From JAJYUU01 sp963822955 (lineage in GTDB: Bacteria; Actinomycetota; Actinomycetes; Streptosporangiales; Streptosporangiaceae): 64,000 nucleotides of DNA. Within the stretch, counting starts at the first letter, position 1. Each line of letters opens with the position of its first letter. Shown here in pieces: positions 28,998 to 37,125 of this stretch. The notes under the pieces are model-generated. The model did not search any database. It was not told where the DNA came from and saw only the letters and a program-made list of their open reading frames with translations. A program made the position numbers and the translations under genes. Location: assembly GCA_963822955.1 (NCBI GenBank), contig CAWGJS010000008.1:310001-374000 (forward strand). Direction: 5' to 3'.

Positions 28998-29660
28998 ATG
29001 AACCACACGCCCGACACCACCGCCGACAACGGCGGGAGCTTCGGCGCTGAGCAGGCCGCCGCCTTGCTAGAACAGACCACCCAGCAGGCCCGCCGCACAT
29101 TCGCGTCCGGCCCGCCGCTGCTGTGGGCCTTCCGGGCGGTAGTCGTCCTCGTCGCGTTCGGCGGCATCTGGCTGTCCGTCCGCGGCCATCGGGACCCCTA
29201 CTCTGCGCCAAGCGGCTGGGTCCTGGCCGTCGTATCCGTGCTGGTGGCCATCAATGCCGCCTGGAGCGCGGTGGCGATCAAGCGCGCGGGCGCCGGCGTC
29301 AGCGGGCCGGCTCAGCGGAGGAAGCGGGCCTGGCTTGGCGCCATGCTAGTGGCCTGGATCGCCGCGTACGCGTTCACGGCGCCGCTGTACCACGCCGCCG
29401 CAAGCTACCCGGTCTGGGGACTGTACCCGGCCAGCGCTCCGCTGCTGATCATCGGGCTGCTCGCCGCGGCTACCGCGGCAGCACGGCACGACTGGCCCAT
29501 GGCCGGCATCTGCCTCGCCGTCGCCATCGTCGCCGCGGCAGCCGGGTTCGGCGGCCCGGCCGGCGCGTGGCTGATCATGGGCATCGGCATGTGTGCCGCG
29601 ATGGTGGGCGCCGCAGCATTCACCGTCTGGCAGCAGCGCCGCAGCCTCGTGCGGCCATGA
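28998..29660 (+). CDS. six-segment integral membrane protein
   Basis: 220 residues with a hydrophilic N-terminus (to about 45) and about six hydrophobic segments, such as AVVVLVAFGGIWLSV, WVLAVVSVLVAINAAWS, and ICLAVAIVAAAAGFGG. Such proteins usually accompany a small winged-helix regulator in actinomycetes; function unknown. ATG 28998 follows GGGAGG at optimal distance. Stop overlaps the next start (ATGA). Confidence 0.78.
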   Translation: MNHTPDTTADNGGSFGAEQAAALLEQTTQQARRTFASGPPLLWAFRAVVVLVAFGGIWLSVRGHRDPYSAPSGWVLAVVSVLVAINAAWSAVAIKRAGAGVSGPAQRRKRAWLGAMLVAWIAAYAFTAPLYHAAASYPVWGLYPASAPLLIIGLLAAATAAARHDWPMAGICLAVAIVAAAAGFGGPAGAWLIMGIGMCAAMVGAAAFTVWQQRRSLVRP

Positions 29661-29956
29661 CCACCGACGAACTCGACCCGCTGATCCACGTGCCCACCCG
29701 GCTGAAGATCGTCGCGACGCTTGCGCCGCTACCCGATGGCGACGCCCTGTCCTTCACCCGCCTGCAGGACATGATCGGGCTGACCCCCGGCAACCTGATC
29801 ATCCACCTGCGCAAGCTCGAAGAAGCCGGCTACCTCAGCAGCGAGAAGACCGGGAACGGGTCTGCGTCCAGAACAACAGTGGCCCTGACCAAGGACGGCC
29901 GCGCGGCGCTCGACGCCTACACCCAAGCGCTGCGCGATCTGCTCGGCGGCCTGTGA
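29657..29956 (+). CDS. winged-helix transcriptional regulator (MarR/ArsR-like, PF13601 type)
   Basis: 99 residues: PTRLKIVATLAPLPDGDALSF, LQDMIGLTPGNLIIHLRKLE as recognition helix region, GYLSSEKTGNG as wing, and a C-terminal helix. It is coupled to the membrane protein by a 4-base overlap and probably represses this operon through the repeats at 28906-28979. About 150 bp between it and mraY hold no gene. Confidence 0.85.
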   Translation: MTTDELDPLIHVPTRLKIVATLAPLPDGDALSFTRLQDMIGLTPGNLIIHLRKLEEAGYLSSEKTGNGSASRTTVALTKDGRAALDAYTQALRDLLGGL

Positions 29957-30106
29957 CTCGGCCGGCTGGTGACTGGGCCGGCTGGCCCCGGCCGCCCAGG
30001 ACATCCAACGAGGGGCTGTTCGCGCGACGCTAGCAGCGGGTGCCTTAATCAGCCGCACGGAGTGTTGTAGCCTTCCGCCAGATCGAGCAGCCATTGGGGG
30101 TAACGG

Positions 30107-31165
30107 GTGCGGACGATCCTTGTCTCGGCCAGCGTGTCCCTGCTGCTTGCCCTCTTCGGCACGCCGCTCGCGATCAGGGTCTTCTCCCGGCGCGGTTACG
30201 GCCAGCTAATCAGGGAGGACGGCCCGGCGGCGCACGCCACGAAGAAGGGCACTCCGACGATGGGCGGCGCGGTCATCGTCATTGCGACCATCGGCGGCTA
30301 CCTGATCGGTCACACCGCCACCGCGTTCGCGATGTCCGCCTCTGGCTTCCTGGTTCTGGGGCTGATGGCCGGGCTCGGGGCAGTGGGCTTCATCGACGAC
30401 TTCCTGAAGATCCACCGCCAGACCAGCGTGGGGCTGCGCAGCCGGGCCAAGCTGGCGGGCCAGTCCCTGGTCGGCGTGGTATTCGCGCTCGAGGTGCTGC
30501 GCTACCCGAACGGCTATGACCTCACGCCTGCCAGCGCGTACGTCTCATTCCTGCGCGACATCGGCCCGGCCATCGGCATCGTGCCGTTCGCCCTGTGGGT
30601 CGTTTTCATGATCGGGGCCTGGTCTAACGCGGTGAACCTGACTGATGGCCTCGACGGGCTCGCAACCGGCGCGATGATCCTGGTGCTGGCCGCCTACGTG
30701 CTGATCGCGAACTGGCAACTGCGCAACCCGTGCGCGGGCGTGCCGGTCTCCGCGCATTGCTTCGCTGTGCGCGACCCGCTCGACCTGGCGGTGGTGGCGG
30801 CAGCGGCACTCGGGTCGTGCATCGGATTCCTGTGGTGGAACGCCCCGCCGGCCAGGATCTTCATGGGTGACACCGGCTCGCTGGCGCTGGGCGGAGTGCT
30901 GGCAGGACTGGCAGTCTGCACGGAGACTCAGCTGCTCCTGGTCATACTCGGCGGCCTGTTCGTGATCATCACGCTGTCGGTGGTCATCCAGGTCGGAGTC
31001 TTCAAGCGAACCGGCCGCCGCGTCTTCCGCATGGCACCGCTCCAGCACCATTTCGAGGTGCTCGGCTGGGCCGAGGCGACAATCGTGATGCGGTTCTGGC
31101 TAGTCTCCGCGCTGTTCGTCGCGCTCGGTCTCAGCATCTTCTACATCGCCTGGCTGCCTGGATGA
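30107..31165 (+). CDS. mraY: phospho-N-acetylmuramoyl-pentapeptide transferase
   Basis: Makes lipid I by moving phospho-MurNAc-pentapeptide to undecaprenyl phosphate at the inner membrane. About ten hydrophobic segments. Motifs: HATKKGTPTMGG, GFIDDFLK with the catalytic DD, NLTDGLDGLATG, FMGDTGSLALGG and the final MAPLQHHFE. GTG 30107 gives the usual short N-terminus. It stands alone: no murE/murF, murD or ftsW neighbours, so this is either a second copy or a relocated mraY. Confidence 0.93.
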   Translation: MRTILVSASVSLLLALFGTPLAIRVFSRRGYGQLIREDGPAAHATKKGTPTMGGAVIVIATIGGYLIGHTATAFAMSASGFLVLGLMAGLGAVGFIDDFLKIHRQTSVGLRSRAKLAGQSLVGVVFALEVLRYPNGYDLTPASAYVSFLRDIGPAIGIVPFALWVVFMIGAWSNAVNLTDGLDGLATGAMILVLAAYVLIANWQLRNPCAGVPVSAHCFAVRDPLDLAVVAAAALGSCIGFLWWNAPPARIFMGDTGSLALGGVLAGLAVCTETQLLLVILGGLFVIITLSVVIQVGVFKRTGRRVFRMAPLQHHFEVLGWAEATIVMRFWLVSALFVALGLSIFYIAWLPG

Positions 31166-31195
31166 GGATGCGATCTATGCGGCTAGCGTGAGGTC

Positions 31196-32035
31196 ATGCG
31201 CTTCGCCTTCAAGACCACGCCGCAGAACACCACCTGGGACGCCATGCTCGCGGTGTGGCGGGCAGCCGACGATATCGACGTGTTCGAGTCGGGATGGACG
31301 TCCGACCACTTCTACGCGCTCCACGGTGCCAGCCCTGCTGACCCGCGGCTGGAAGGCTGGACAACGCTGACCGCGCTCGCTCAGGCGACGCGGCGGCTAC
31401 GGCTGGGCACGCTGGTCACCGGCATTCATTACCGCCATCCGGCAGTGCTGGCCAACATGGCGGCCACGCTCGACATCGTCTCGGGCGGGCGGCTCGAGCT
31501 TGGCATCGGGACTGGCTGGAACGAGCAGGAATCCCAGGCGTATGGCATCTCGCTGGGTACGCCCGCGGAGCGCAGCGACCGGTTCGAGGAGGCCTGTGAG
31601 ATCCTCACCGGGCTGCTATCGCCGCGGCAGGCGACGACGTTCATCGGCAAGTACTACGAGCTGACCGACGCGCGATGCAACCCCAAGCCGGTGCAGCAGC
31701 CGCACCCGCCGATCTGCATTGGCGGCAGCGGCGAGAAACGCACGCTCCGCACAGCCGCCCGGTTTGCCCAGCACTGGAACTTCACTGGCGGACCGGCCGC
31801 TGACTTCAGCCGGGCCAGGGAAGTGCTGTACCGGCACTGCGCAGATATCGGCCGGGACCCGGCGGACATCCTGCTCTCCAGCGAGGTGCGGTACACCGGG
31901 GACCCGGCGGAGACCGCCGCGACCACGGCAGCGCTCGGCGATGCAGGCGCCGGGCTCGTCATCGTGTACCTGTCGCCGCCGCATACGCCGGCAGTGCTTG
32001 AACCACTGGCGACCGCGCTCTCGCAGGTGCGCTGA
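31196..32035 (+). CDS. LLM-class, probably F420-dependent, oxidoreductase
   Basis: Luciferase-like TIM barrel: WTSDHFYALHG, LGTLVTGIHYRHPAVLANMA, GRLELGIGTGWNEQE and PPICIGGSGEKRTL. These fit the F420-dependent branch; the substrate is unknown. ATG 31196 follows TAGCGT by six bases (leaderless type). Its TGA overlaps the start of def. Confidence 0.88.
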   Translation: MRFAFKTTPQNTTWDAMLAVWRAADDIDVFESGWTSDHFYALHGASPADPRLEGWTTLTALAQATRRLRLGTLVTGIHYRHPAVLANMAATLDIVSGGRLELGIGTGWNEQESQAYGISLGTPAERSDRFEEACEILTGLLSPRQATTFIGKYYELTDARCNPKPVQQPHPPICIGGSGEKRTLRTAARFAQHWNFTGGPAADFSRAREVLYRHCADIGRDPADILLSSEVRYTGDPAETAATTAALGDAGAGLVIVYLSPPHTPAVLEPLATALSQVR

Positions 32036-32541
32036 TGAGCGCCCGGCCGTTGCGCTACCTGGGTGACCCGATCCTGAGAACCCCGTGCGACCAGGTGACC
32101 CGCTTCGACGCCGGCCTGGCCAGGCTCATCGAGGACCTGCTCGAGACCGTGCAGGAGCCCGGCCGTGCCGGGCTTGCGGCTAATCAGATCGGAGTCAGCC
32201 TCGCCGCGTTCTCCTACAACGTGGACGGGCAGCTCGGCTACCTCATCAACCCGCGGATCGTCGAGGTCAGCGGGGACGCCGCCGGGGCTGAGGGCTGCCT
32301 GTCGATTCCGGGCGTCACTGCCGTGCGGCGCCGGGCGGCAGCTGCCGCCGCTGTCGGACTGGACCTCAATCAGCAGCAGGTCGTCGTCTCTGGCACTGGC
32401 GAGCTAGCCAGGTGCCTTCTGCACGAGACGGACCACCTGAAAGGCGAGCTGTTCATCGACGGGCTCGACGACGACGAGCGCAGGCGGGTCATGCGGCAGA
32501 TCTACGCGGAACAGCTCGCAGGCGGACCGCCGGCCACGTAG
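32035..32541 (+). CDS. def: peptide deformylase
   Basis: Removes the formyl group from nascent protein N-termini. The three signature motifs are present: GLAANQIG (46-53), EGCLSIPG with metal-ligand C88, and HETDH (130-134) with the catalytic Glu and the two His ligands. 168 residues. The start overlaps the LLM gene stop (TGATG). Confidence 0.93.
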   Translation: MSARPLRYLGDPILRTPCDQVTRFDAGLARLIEDLLETVQEPGRAGLAANQIGVSLAAFSYNVDGQLGYLINPRIVEVSGDAAGAEGCLSIPGVTAVRRRAAAAAAVGLDLNQQQVVVSGTGELARCLLHETDHLKGELFIDGLDDDERRRVMRQIYAEQLAGGPPAT

Positions 32542-32554
32542 TGGCTGCTCCCGC

Positions 32555-32917
32555 CTAGTCGAGCCTGCGGCGGCAGGCGAAGCCGTGCGCAAGCTTGTGG
32601 TACCAGCCAAGCTCGCGCTCGCCCTCCAGCAAGCACAGCAGCACCGGCTCGCCGGCAATCTCAGATCGGAAGTCGAGCAGGAGCGGCGCGATCCCCTTCA
32701 GCTCGAGGCCCTCCGTACCGAACCAGCTGACGAGCTCGCCCAGGCGGGCCTGGTATCCCTTCGCCTCCGGGAGGCCGCCGAGCTTTGACCGCTCGCCAGC
32801 GGCCAGCGCGGCTTCAATCTCGATCAGGCTCGCCCGGACCTCGATGAGCTCATCGACGCGCGCCAGCACGTCCGGAAGGAGCGCGCGTGCCTCTGCGAGC
32901 GTGAACGACCGATCCAT
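32555..32917 (-). CDS. DUF2203 protein
   Basis: 120-residue helical protein with FTLAEARALLPDVLARVDEL and the C-terminal VLLCLLEGERELGWYHKLA that define DUF2203. Function unknown. It ends 13 bp from def on the opposite strand. Confidence 0.85.
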   Translation of the reverse strand: MDRSFTLAEARALLPDVLARVDELIEVRASLIEIEAALAAGERSKLGGLPEAKGYQARLGELVSWFGTEGLELKGIAPLLLDFRSEIAGEPVLLCLLEGERELGWYHKLAHGFACRRRLD

Positions 32918-32974
32918 GCGCGCAAGCCTGCCGGAAGCACCATGGCCGCGTCCAACCGCCGGGCCCGCCTGACG

Positions 32975-34039
32975 CTAGCCAGCTAGGGTCGGCGCGAGCA
33001 GCTCGGCGATCTGCGCCGCGTTCAGCGCCGCCCCCTTGCGCAGGTTGTCACCGGAGACGAAGAAGTCGATCGCGCACGGGTCATCCATGCTCTGCCGCAC
33101 CCGGCCAACCAGGGTCGGGTCCAGGCCCGCCACGTCTACCGGCGTCGGGTACTCCCCGCGGGCGGGATCGTCCACGAGCGTGACGCCAGGCGACTCACGC
33201 AGCACCTGCTGAGCAGCTTCGCGGCTGACATCGCGGTCGAAGACCGCGTGCAGGGCGAGCGAGTGCCCGACGATGACCGGAACCCGGGCGCAGGTCGCGG
33301 CCACCTTGAGGTCCGGCATGCCGAGGATCTTGCGAGTCTCATTCCGGATCTTCAGTTCCTCCGACGACCACCCCTCGTCACGAAGGGAGCCCGCCCACGG
33401 CACCACGTTCATCGCCAGCGGCGCCCCGAACGGGCCGTCAGCGCCGATCACCGCTCGCACATCACCGGGCCGCTGCCCGAGCATCCGGTTCCCGCCCACC
33501 TTGGTCAGCTGGTCATACAGCGCGTCGATACCGGCCTGGCCAGCCCCGGATGCGGCCTGGTACGAGGCAGCGACAAGCTCGCGCAGGCCGAACACGTGAT
33601 GCAGCGCGGCCAGCGGCACGATCAGCGAGAGCGTCGTGCAGTTGGGCACCGAGATGATGCCCTTCGGCCGGTCGAAAGCTGCGCCGGGATTGACCTCCGG
33701 CACGACGAGCGGAACCTCAGGATCCATCCGGAACGCACCGGACTTGTCGATCACGACGACACCGCGCGCCGCCGCCACCGGGGCCCAATCGGCCGATACC
33801 TCATCCGGCACGTCGAACATCGCGAGGTCGACTCCGTCGAACACGTCCGCTGACAGCGCCTGCACCTCGACGTCCTGACCGCGGACCGGCAGCCTGCGCC
33901 CTGCGGACCTGGCCGAGGCCACCAGCCGGACCTCGCTCCAGAGGTCGGCGCGCTCAGAGACGACACTGCGCATGACGGTGCCGACGGCGCCGGTCGCGCC
34001 GACGATGGCCAGCACTGGCCGCGAACCGGCGGTGCTCAC
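32975..34039 (-). CDS. asd: aspartate-semialdehyde dehydrogenase
   Basis: Reduces aspartyl phosphate to the semialdehyde in the lysine/DAP, threonine and methionine pathway. GATGAVG nucleotide-binding loop at residues 14-20, catalytic C134 in SVPNCTTLSL, and the later HSLALHAVF. 354 residues. The GTG start overlaps the lysC stop (GTGA), so the pair is coupled. Confidence 0.95.
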   Translation of the reverse strand: MSTAGSRPVLAIVGATGAVGTVMRSVVSERADLWSEVRLVASARSAGRRLPVRGQDVEVQALSADVFDGVDLAMFDVPDEVSADWAPVAAARGVVVIDKSGAFRMDPEVPLVVPEVNPGAAFDRPKGIISVPNCTTLSLIVPLAALHHVFGLRELVAASYQAASGAGQAGIDALYDQLTKVGGNRMLGQRPGDVRAVIGADGPFGAPLAMNVVPWAGSLRDEGWSSEELKIRNETRKILGMPDLKVAATCARVPVIVGHSLALHAVFDRDVSREAAQQVLRESPGVTLVDDPARGEYPTPVDVAGLDPTLVGRVRQSMDDPCAIDFFVSGDNLRKGAALNAAQIAELLAPTLAG

Positions 34040-35322
34040 CGGCCGGTACCGGCGTAGACCACGGCGCTCTCGTCGCCGTCACCGAGATCAAATGCTTCGT
34101 GCGCGGCGGCCACTGCCATATCCACATCGTTCTGGTCGACGACCACCGAGATCCTGATCTCCGACGTAGAGATCATCTCGATGTTCACGCCTGCCTCGGC
34201 CAGCGCGCCGAAGAACGTTGCGCTGACGCCCGGATGCGATCGCATGCCCGCCCCGATGACCGATATCTTGCCGATCCGGTCGTCGTACAGCAGCGAGTCG
34301 AACCCGACTTCCGCCTGCAGCTGGCCGAGCGTGGACATCGCGGTATGACCGTCCTCCCTCGGCAGCGTGAAGGAAATATCCGTCCGGCCGGTCGCTGCCG
34401 CGGAGATGTTCTGAACGATCATGTCGATGTTGATGCCGGAGTCGGCAATGGCGCGGAAGATCCTCGCGGCCTCGCCAACCTTGTCGGGCACGCCGACGAC
34501 CGTGATCTTCGCCTCGCCGCGGTCCTGCGCCACGCCGGAAATGATCGCCTGCTCCATAGCCTCGCCTTCCGTTGCCGCCGCTAGCTCGCCCGCGTCAAGA
34601 ACCCAGGTGCCTTCCCTGTTGCTGAAGGAAGACCGGACGTGGATCGGGATCTGATACCGCCGCGCGTACTCCACGCACCGGAGCATGAGCACCTTGGCCC
34701 CGCAGGCCGCCATCTCCAGCATCTCCTCGTAGGAGATCCGCGGGATCCGCTGCGCGGTGGGCACGATTCTCGGATCGGCGGTGAAGATGCCATCCACGTC
34801 GGTGAAGATCTCGCAGTAGTCCGCATGAAGCGCTGCGGCCAGCGCGACCGCGGTGGTGTCGGATGCCCCGCGGCCGAGCGTGGTGATGTCCTTGGTGGTC
34901 TGCGACACGCCCTGGAACCCAGCCACGATCGGGATGGCGCCATCCTCGAGCGCCGCCTCGATCCGTCCCGGCGTGATATCGATGATCCTGGCCTTGCCAT
35001 GCGTGGAGTCGGTGATGACGCCTGCCTGCGATCCGGTGAAGGAACGCCCTTCCAGGCCGAGGTTGGCGATAGCCATCGCCAGCAGCGCCATCGAGATCCG
35101 CTCGCCCGCGGTCAGCAGCATGTCCAGCTCGCGACCAGGGGGCGCCGGGCTGACCTGATTTGCCAGGTCCCTCAGCTCGTCGGTCGTGTCGCCCATCGCC
35201 GATACGACGACGACCACGCTATTGCCGGCTTTTCGTGTCGCGACGATCCGCTGTGCGACTCGCTTGATGCCCTCGGCATCAGCGACGGATGACCCACCAT
35301 ACTTCTGCACGACCAAAGCCAC
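34036..35322 (-). CDS. lysC: aspartate kinase
   Basis: Phosphorylates aspartate in the first step of the pathway. KYGGSSVAD at the start, TLGRGASDTTAVALAA and FTDVDGIFTADPR in the kinase domain, then two ACT domains (SGINIDMIVQNIS, AGVNIEMISTSEIRIS) that bind the feedback inhibitor. GTG 35322 was chosen since the family begins MALVVQKYGG; GGAGG lies 12 bases upstream. An internal start for a separate regulatory subunit is possible but was not resolved. Confidence 0.95.
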   Translation of the reverse strand: MALVVQKYGGSSVADAEGIKRVAQRIVATRKAGNSVVVVVSAMGDTTDELRDLANQVSPAPPGRELDMLLTAGERISMALLAMAIANLGLEGRSFTGSQAGVITDSTHGKARIIDITPGRIEAALEDGAIPIVAGFQGVSQTTKDITTLGRGASDTTAVALAAALHADYCEIFTDVDGIFTADPRIVPTAQRIPRISYEEMLEMAACGAKVLMLRCVEYARRYQIPIHVRSSFSNREGTWVLDAGELAAATEGEAMEQAIISGVAQDRGEAKITVVGVPDKVGEAARIFRAIADSGINIDMIVQNISAAATGRTDISFTLPREDGHTAMSTLGQLQAEVGFDSLLYDDRIGKISVIGAGMRSHPGVSATFFGALAEAGVNIEMISTSEIRISVVVDQNDVDMAVAAAHEAFDLGDGDESAVVYAGTGR

Positions 35323-35434
35323 GGCTGCGACCGCTCCTCCGTAAGGCTGGCTGACCGCCAGGTCCGATCCGGCCTGCCGCCTAGTGCCGGCTCGTAACTG
35401 GCCGGATCCCGAGTCTACGCAAGGCACCCTCCTG

Positions 35435-35983
35435 CTAGCGCGCCGCCGGCTCCTCGGCCACGTCCAGCCGGGCGTGGGCTACTACCGAGTGCAGGGCGCG
35501 CAGCGCTGCGCCACCGTGCGTGCCCCAGTGGTTGACGTAGGAGTACTGCCACCACCACAGCGCCTCGGCTACTCGTCCCGCCTCGTAATGCTTGAGCCCG
35601 TGCACGAGGTCCGCTGCCACGGCTGCCAAATCATCAGAGAGCCGGAACGGGGTGGCCTGCGTATCGGCAAATGGGTCGAAGATCTCGGCATATTCATCGA
35701 CTCCGGCCAGCCTCACGGCCAGTCCCGTGCGCAGGGCATCCAAGTCGACGTCCGGATCGGCCCCCACGTCCGGCTCCCAGTTGCTCGGAAGGATCACGTC
35801 CTTGCTGGCGCCCAGCTGGGCACCGGCGAGCATCATCTGCGCCACCTCAAGCAGCAGCAGCGGCACGACCTCATCCGCGCCCTCACCACGGGCCACAGCC
35901 GTCAGGCCGTCGAGGAAATCGCGGGCGTTCCCGGCGACCTGATCGGCGAGCGGCCGCCATTCCTCGGCCGGCGAGTCAGACAT
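35435..35983 (-). CDS. DUF5063 protein
   Basis: 182-residue protein conserved between recR and lysC in actinomycetes. ALWWWQYSYVNHWGTHGGAAL near the C-terminus is the hallmark; function unknown. ATG 35983 overlaps the recR stop by 8 bases. Confidence 0.87.
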   Translation of the reverse strand: MSDSPAEEWRPLADQVAGNARDFLDGLTAVARGEGADEVVPLLLLEVAQMMLAGAQLGASKDVILPSNWEPDVGADPDVDLDALRTGLAVRLAGVDEYAEIFDPFADTQATPFRLSDDLAAVAADLVHGLKHYEAGRVAEALWWWQYSYVNHWGTHGGAALRALHSVVAHARLDVAEEPAAR

Positions 35984-36575
35984 CCAGCAGCCTCCGTCCC
36001 TCGAATGCCCTGCCCAGCGTGACCTCATCGGCGTATTCAAGCTCACCCCCGACTGGCAGGCCGCTCGCAGGCCTGGTCACCAGCAGCCCCATCGGCTTGA
36101 TCATTCGCGCCAGGTAGGTCGCAGTTGCCTCGCCCTCGAGGTTCGGGTCGGTGGCCAGGATGATCTCTGTCACCGAGCTGTCAGCGAGCCTGGTCATCAG
36201 TTCCTTGATCCGCAGGTCATCGGGCCCGACGCCGTCGATCGGGCTGATCGCGCCGCCGAGCACGTGGTACCGGCCCCGGAACTCGCGGATCTTCTCGATC
36301 GCCGCGACATCTTTGGGTTCCTCTACGACGCAGATCACCGACGGGTCACGGCGCGCGTCCTTGCAGATGCGGCACTCGTCGTCCTCGGCCACGTTGAAGC
36401 ACACCCGGCAGAACTTGACGCGCTCGGTAACCTCCACCAGGACGGCGGCCAGCCGCTTGACGTCGGCTGGGTCAGCGGAGAGGAGGAAAAAGGCAATTCG
36501 CTGCGCGCCCTTCGGCCCAACTCCCGGAAGCTGGCCTAGCTCCTCGATCAGATCCTGGACCACGCCCTCATACAC
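35976..36575 (-). CDS. recR: recombination mediator protein RecR
   Basis: Works with RecO/RecF in gap repair. Helix-hairpin-helix LGQLPGVGPKGAQRIAF, zinc finger CRVC...CRIC, Toprim start VICVVEEPKDVAAIE, ATDPNLEGEATA and GLPVGGELEYADEVTL. GTG 36575 gives 199 residues, the normal size. In the given sequence the frame is also open upstream into ybaB, so an automatic caller would report one 350-residue YbaB-RecR protein; see ybaB. Confidence 0.9.
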   Translation of the reverse strand: MYEGVVQDLIEELGQLPGVGPKGAQRIAFFLLSADPADVKRLAAVLVEVTERVKFCRVCFNVAEDDECRICKDARRDPSVICVVEEPKDVAAIEKIREFRGRYHVLGGAISPIDGVGPDDLRIKELMTRLADSSVTEIILATDPNLEGEATATYLARMIKPMGLLVTRPASGLPVGGELEYADEVTLGRAFEGRRLLDV

Positions 36576-36585
36576 GCGGTCCGCC

Positions 36586-37028
36586 TCAGCTCTCGCCGGC
36601 CGGAGGGCGCTCCCCGCTATGCGGCTCGCCGGGCGGCTCAGCAGCACCTGGAAGGCCCGGAAAGCCGCCGAGATCTGGCATTCCGGGCAAGCCGCCTCGC
36701 CGGCCCCGCCGAAGCCCGCCGCGAACGGCGCCATGGCCTGCTGCTGGAGGTCGTCAGCAGCCCGGCAGGCGTCGCGGTAGGCCGCCAGCACGAGATCAGA
36801 AATGGTCTCTGCGGTCTCCTGCGGCTCAGCGGGATCGATAGCTGCCGCGTCGATCGAGAGATCGACCAGCTCGCCCTGCCCGTTGACGGTGGCGCGAACC
36901 AGGCCGCCTCCGGCCGTTCCCTCCACCTCAGCATCAGCGAGCTCCTGCTGCGCGTTCATCAGCTGGCTCTGCATGGCAGCGGCCGCTGCGAGCAGTTGCT
37001 GCATATCGAGCTGACCACCCGGCTCCAC
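36586..37028 (-). CDS. ybaB: YbaB/EbfC family nucleoid-associated protein, with apparent 3' frameshift
   Basis: Small DNA-binding protein usually encoded just before recR. MQQLLAAAAAMQSQLMNAQ, VRATVNGQGELVDLSID and AYRDACRAADDLQQQAM are family-typical. After about residue 112 the frame continues into recR through a 40-residue linker with no family similarity. The neighbouring frame instead encodes MPDLGGFPGLPGA, a Gly/Pro-rich YbaB-type tail, with a TGA at 36586, right before the recR GTG. A one-base loss near 36684-36703 explains this. I therefore annotate two genes. Confidence 0.8.
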
Positions 37029-37125
37029 GCGACCTCCTCAATCCAGACTGCCCCAAGAACCGAGCCTACGGCCTGCACCTGGCCGCAGCACGCCGGCACT
37101 ACGGCGAGCCGGAGTGGCGCGGACG

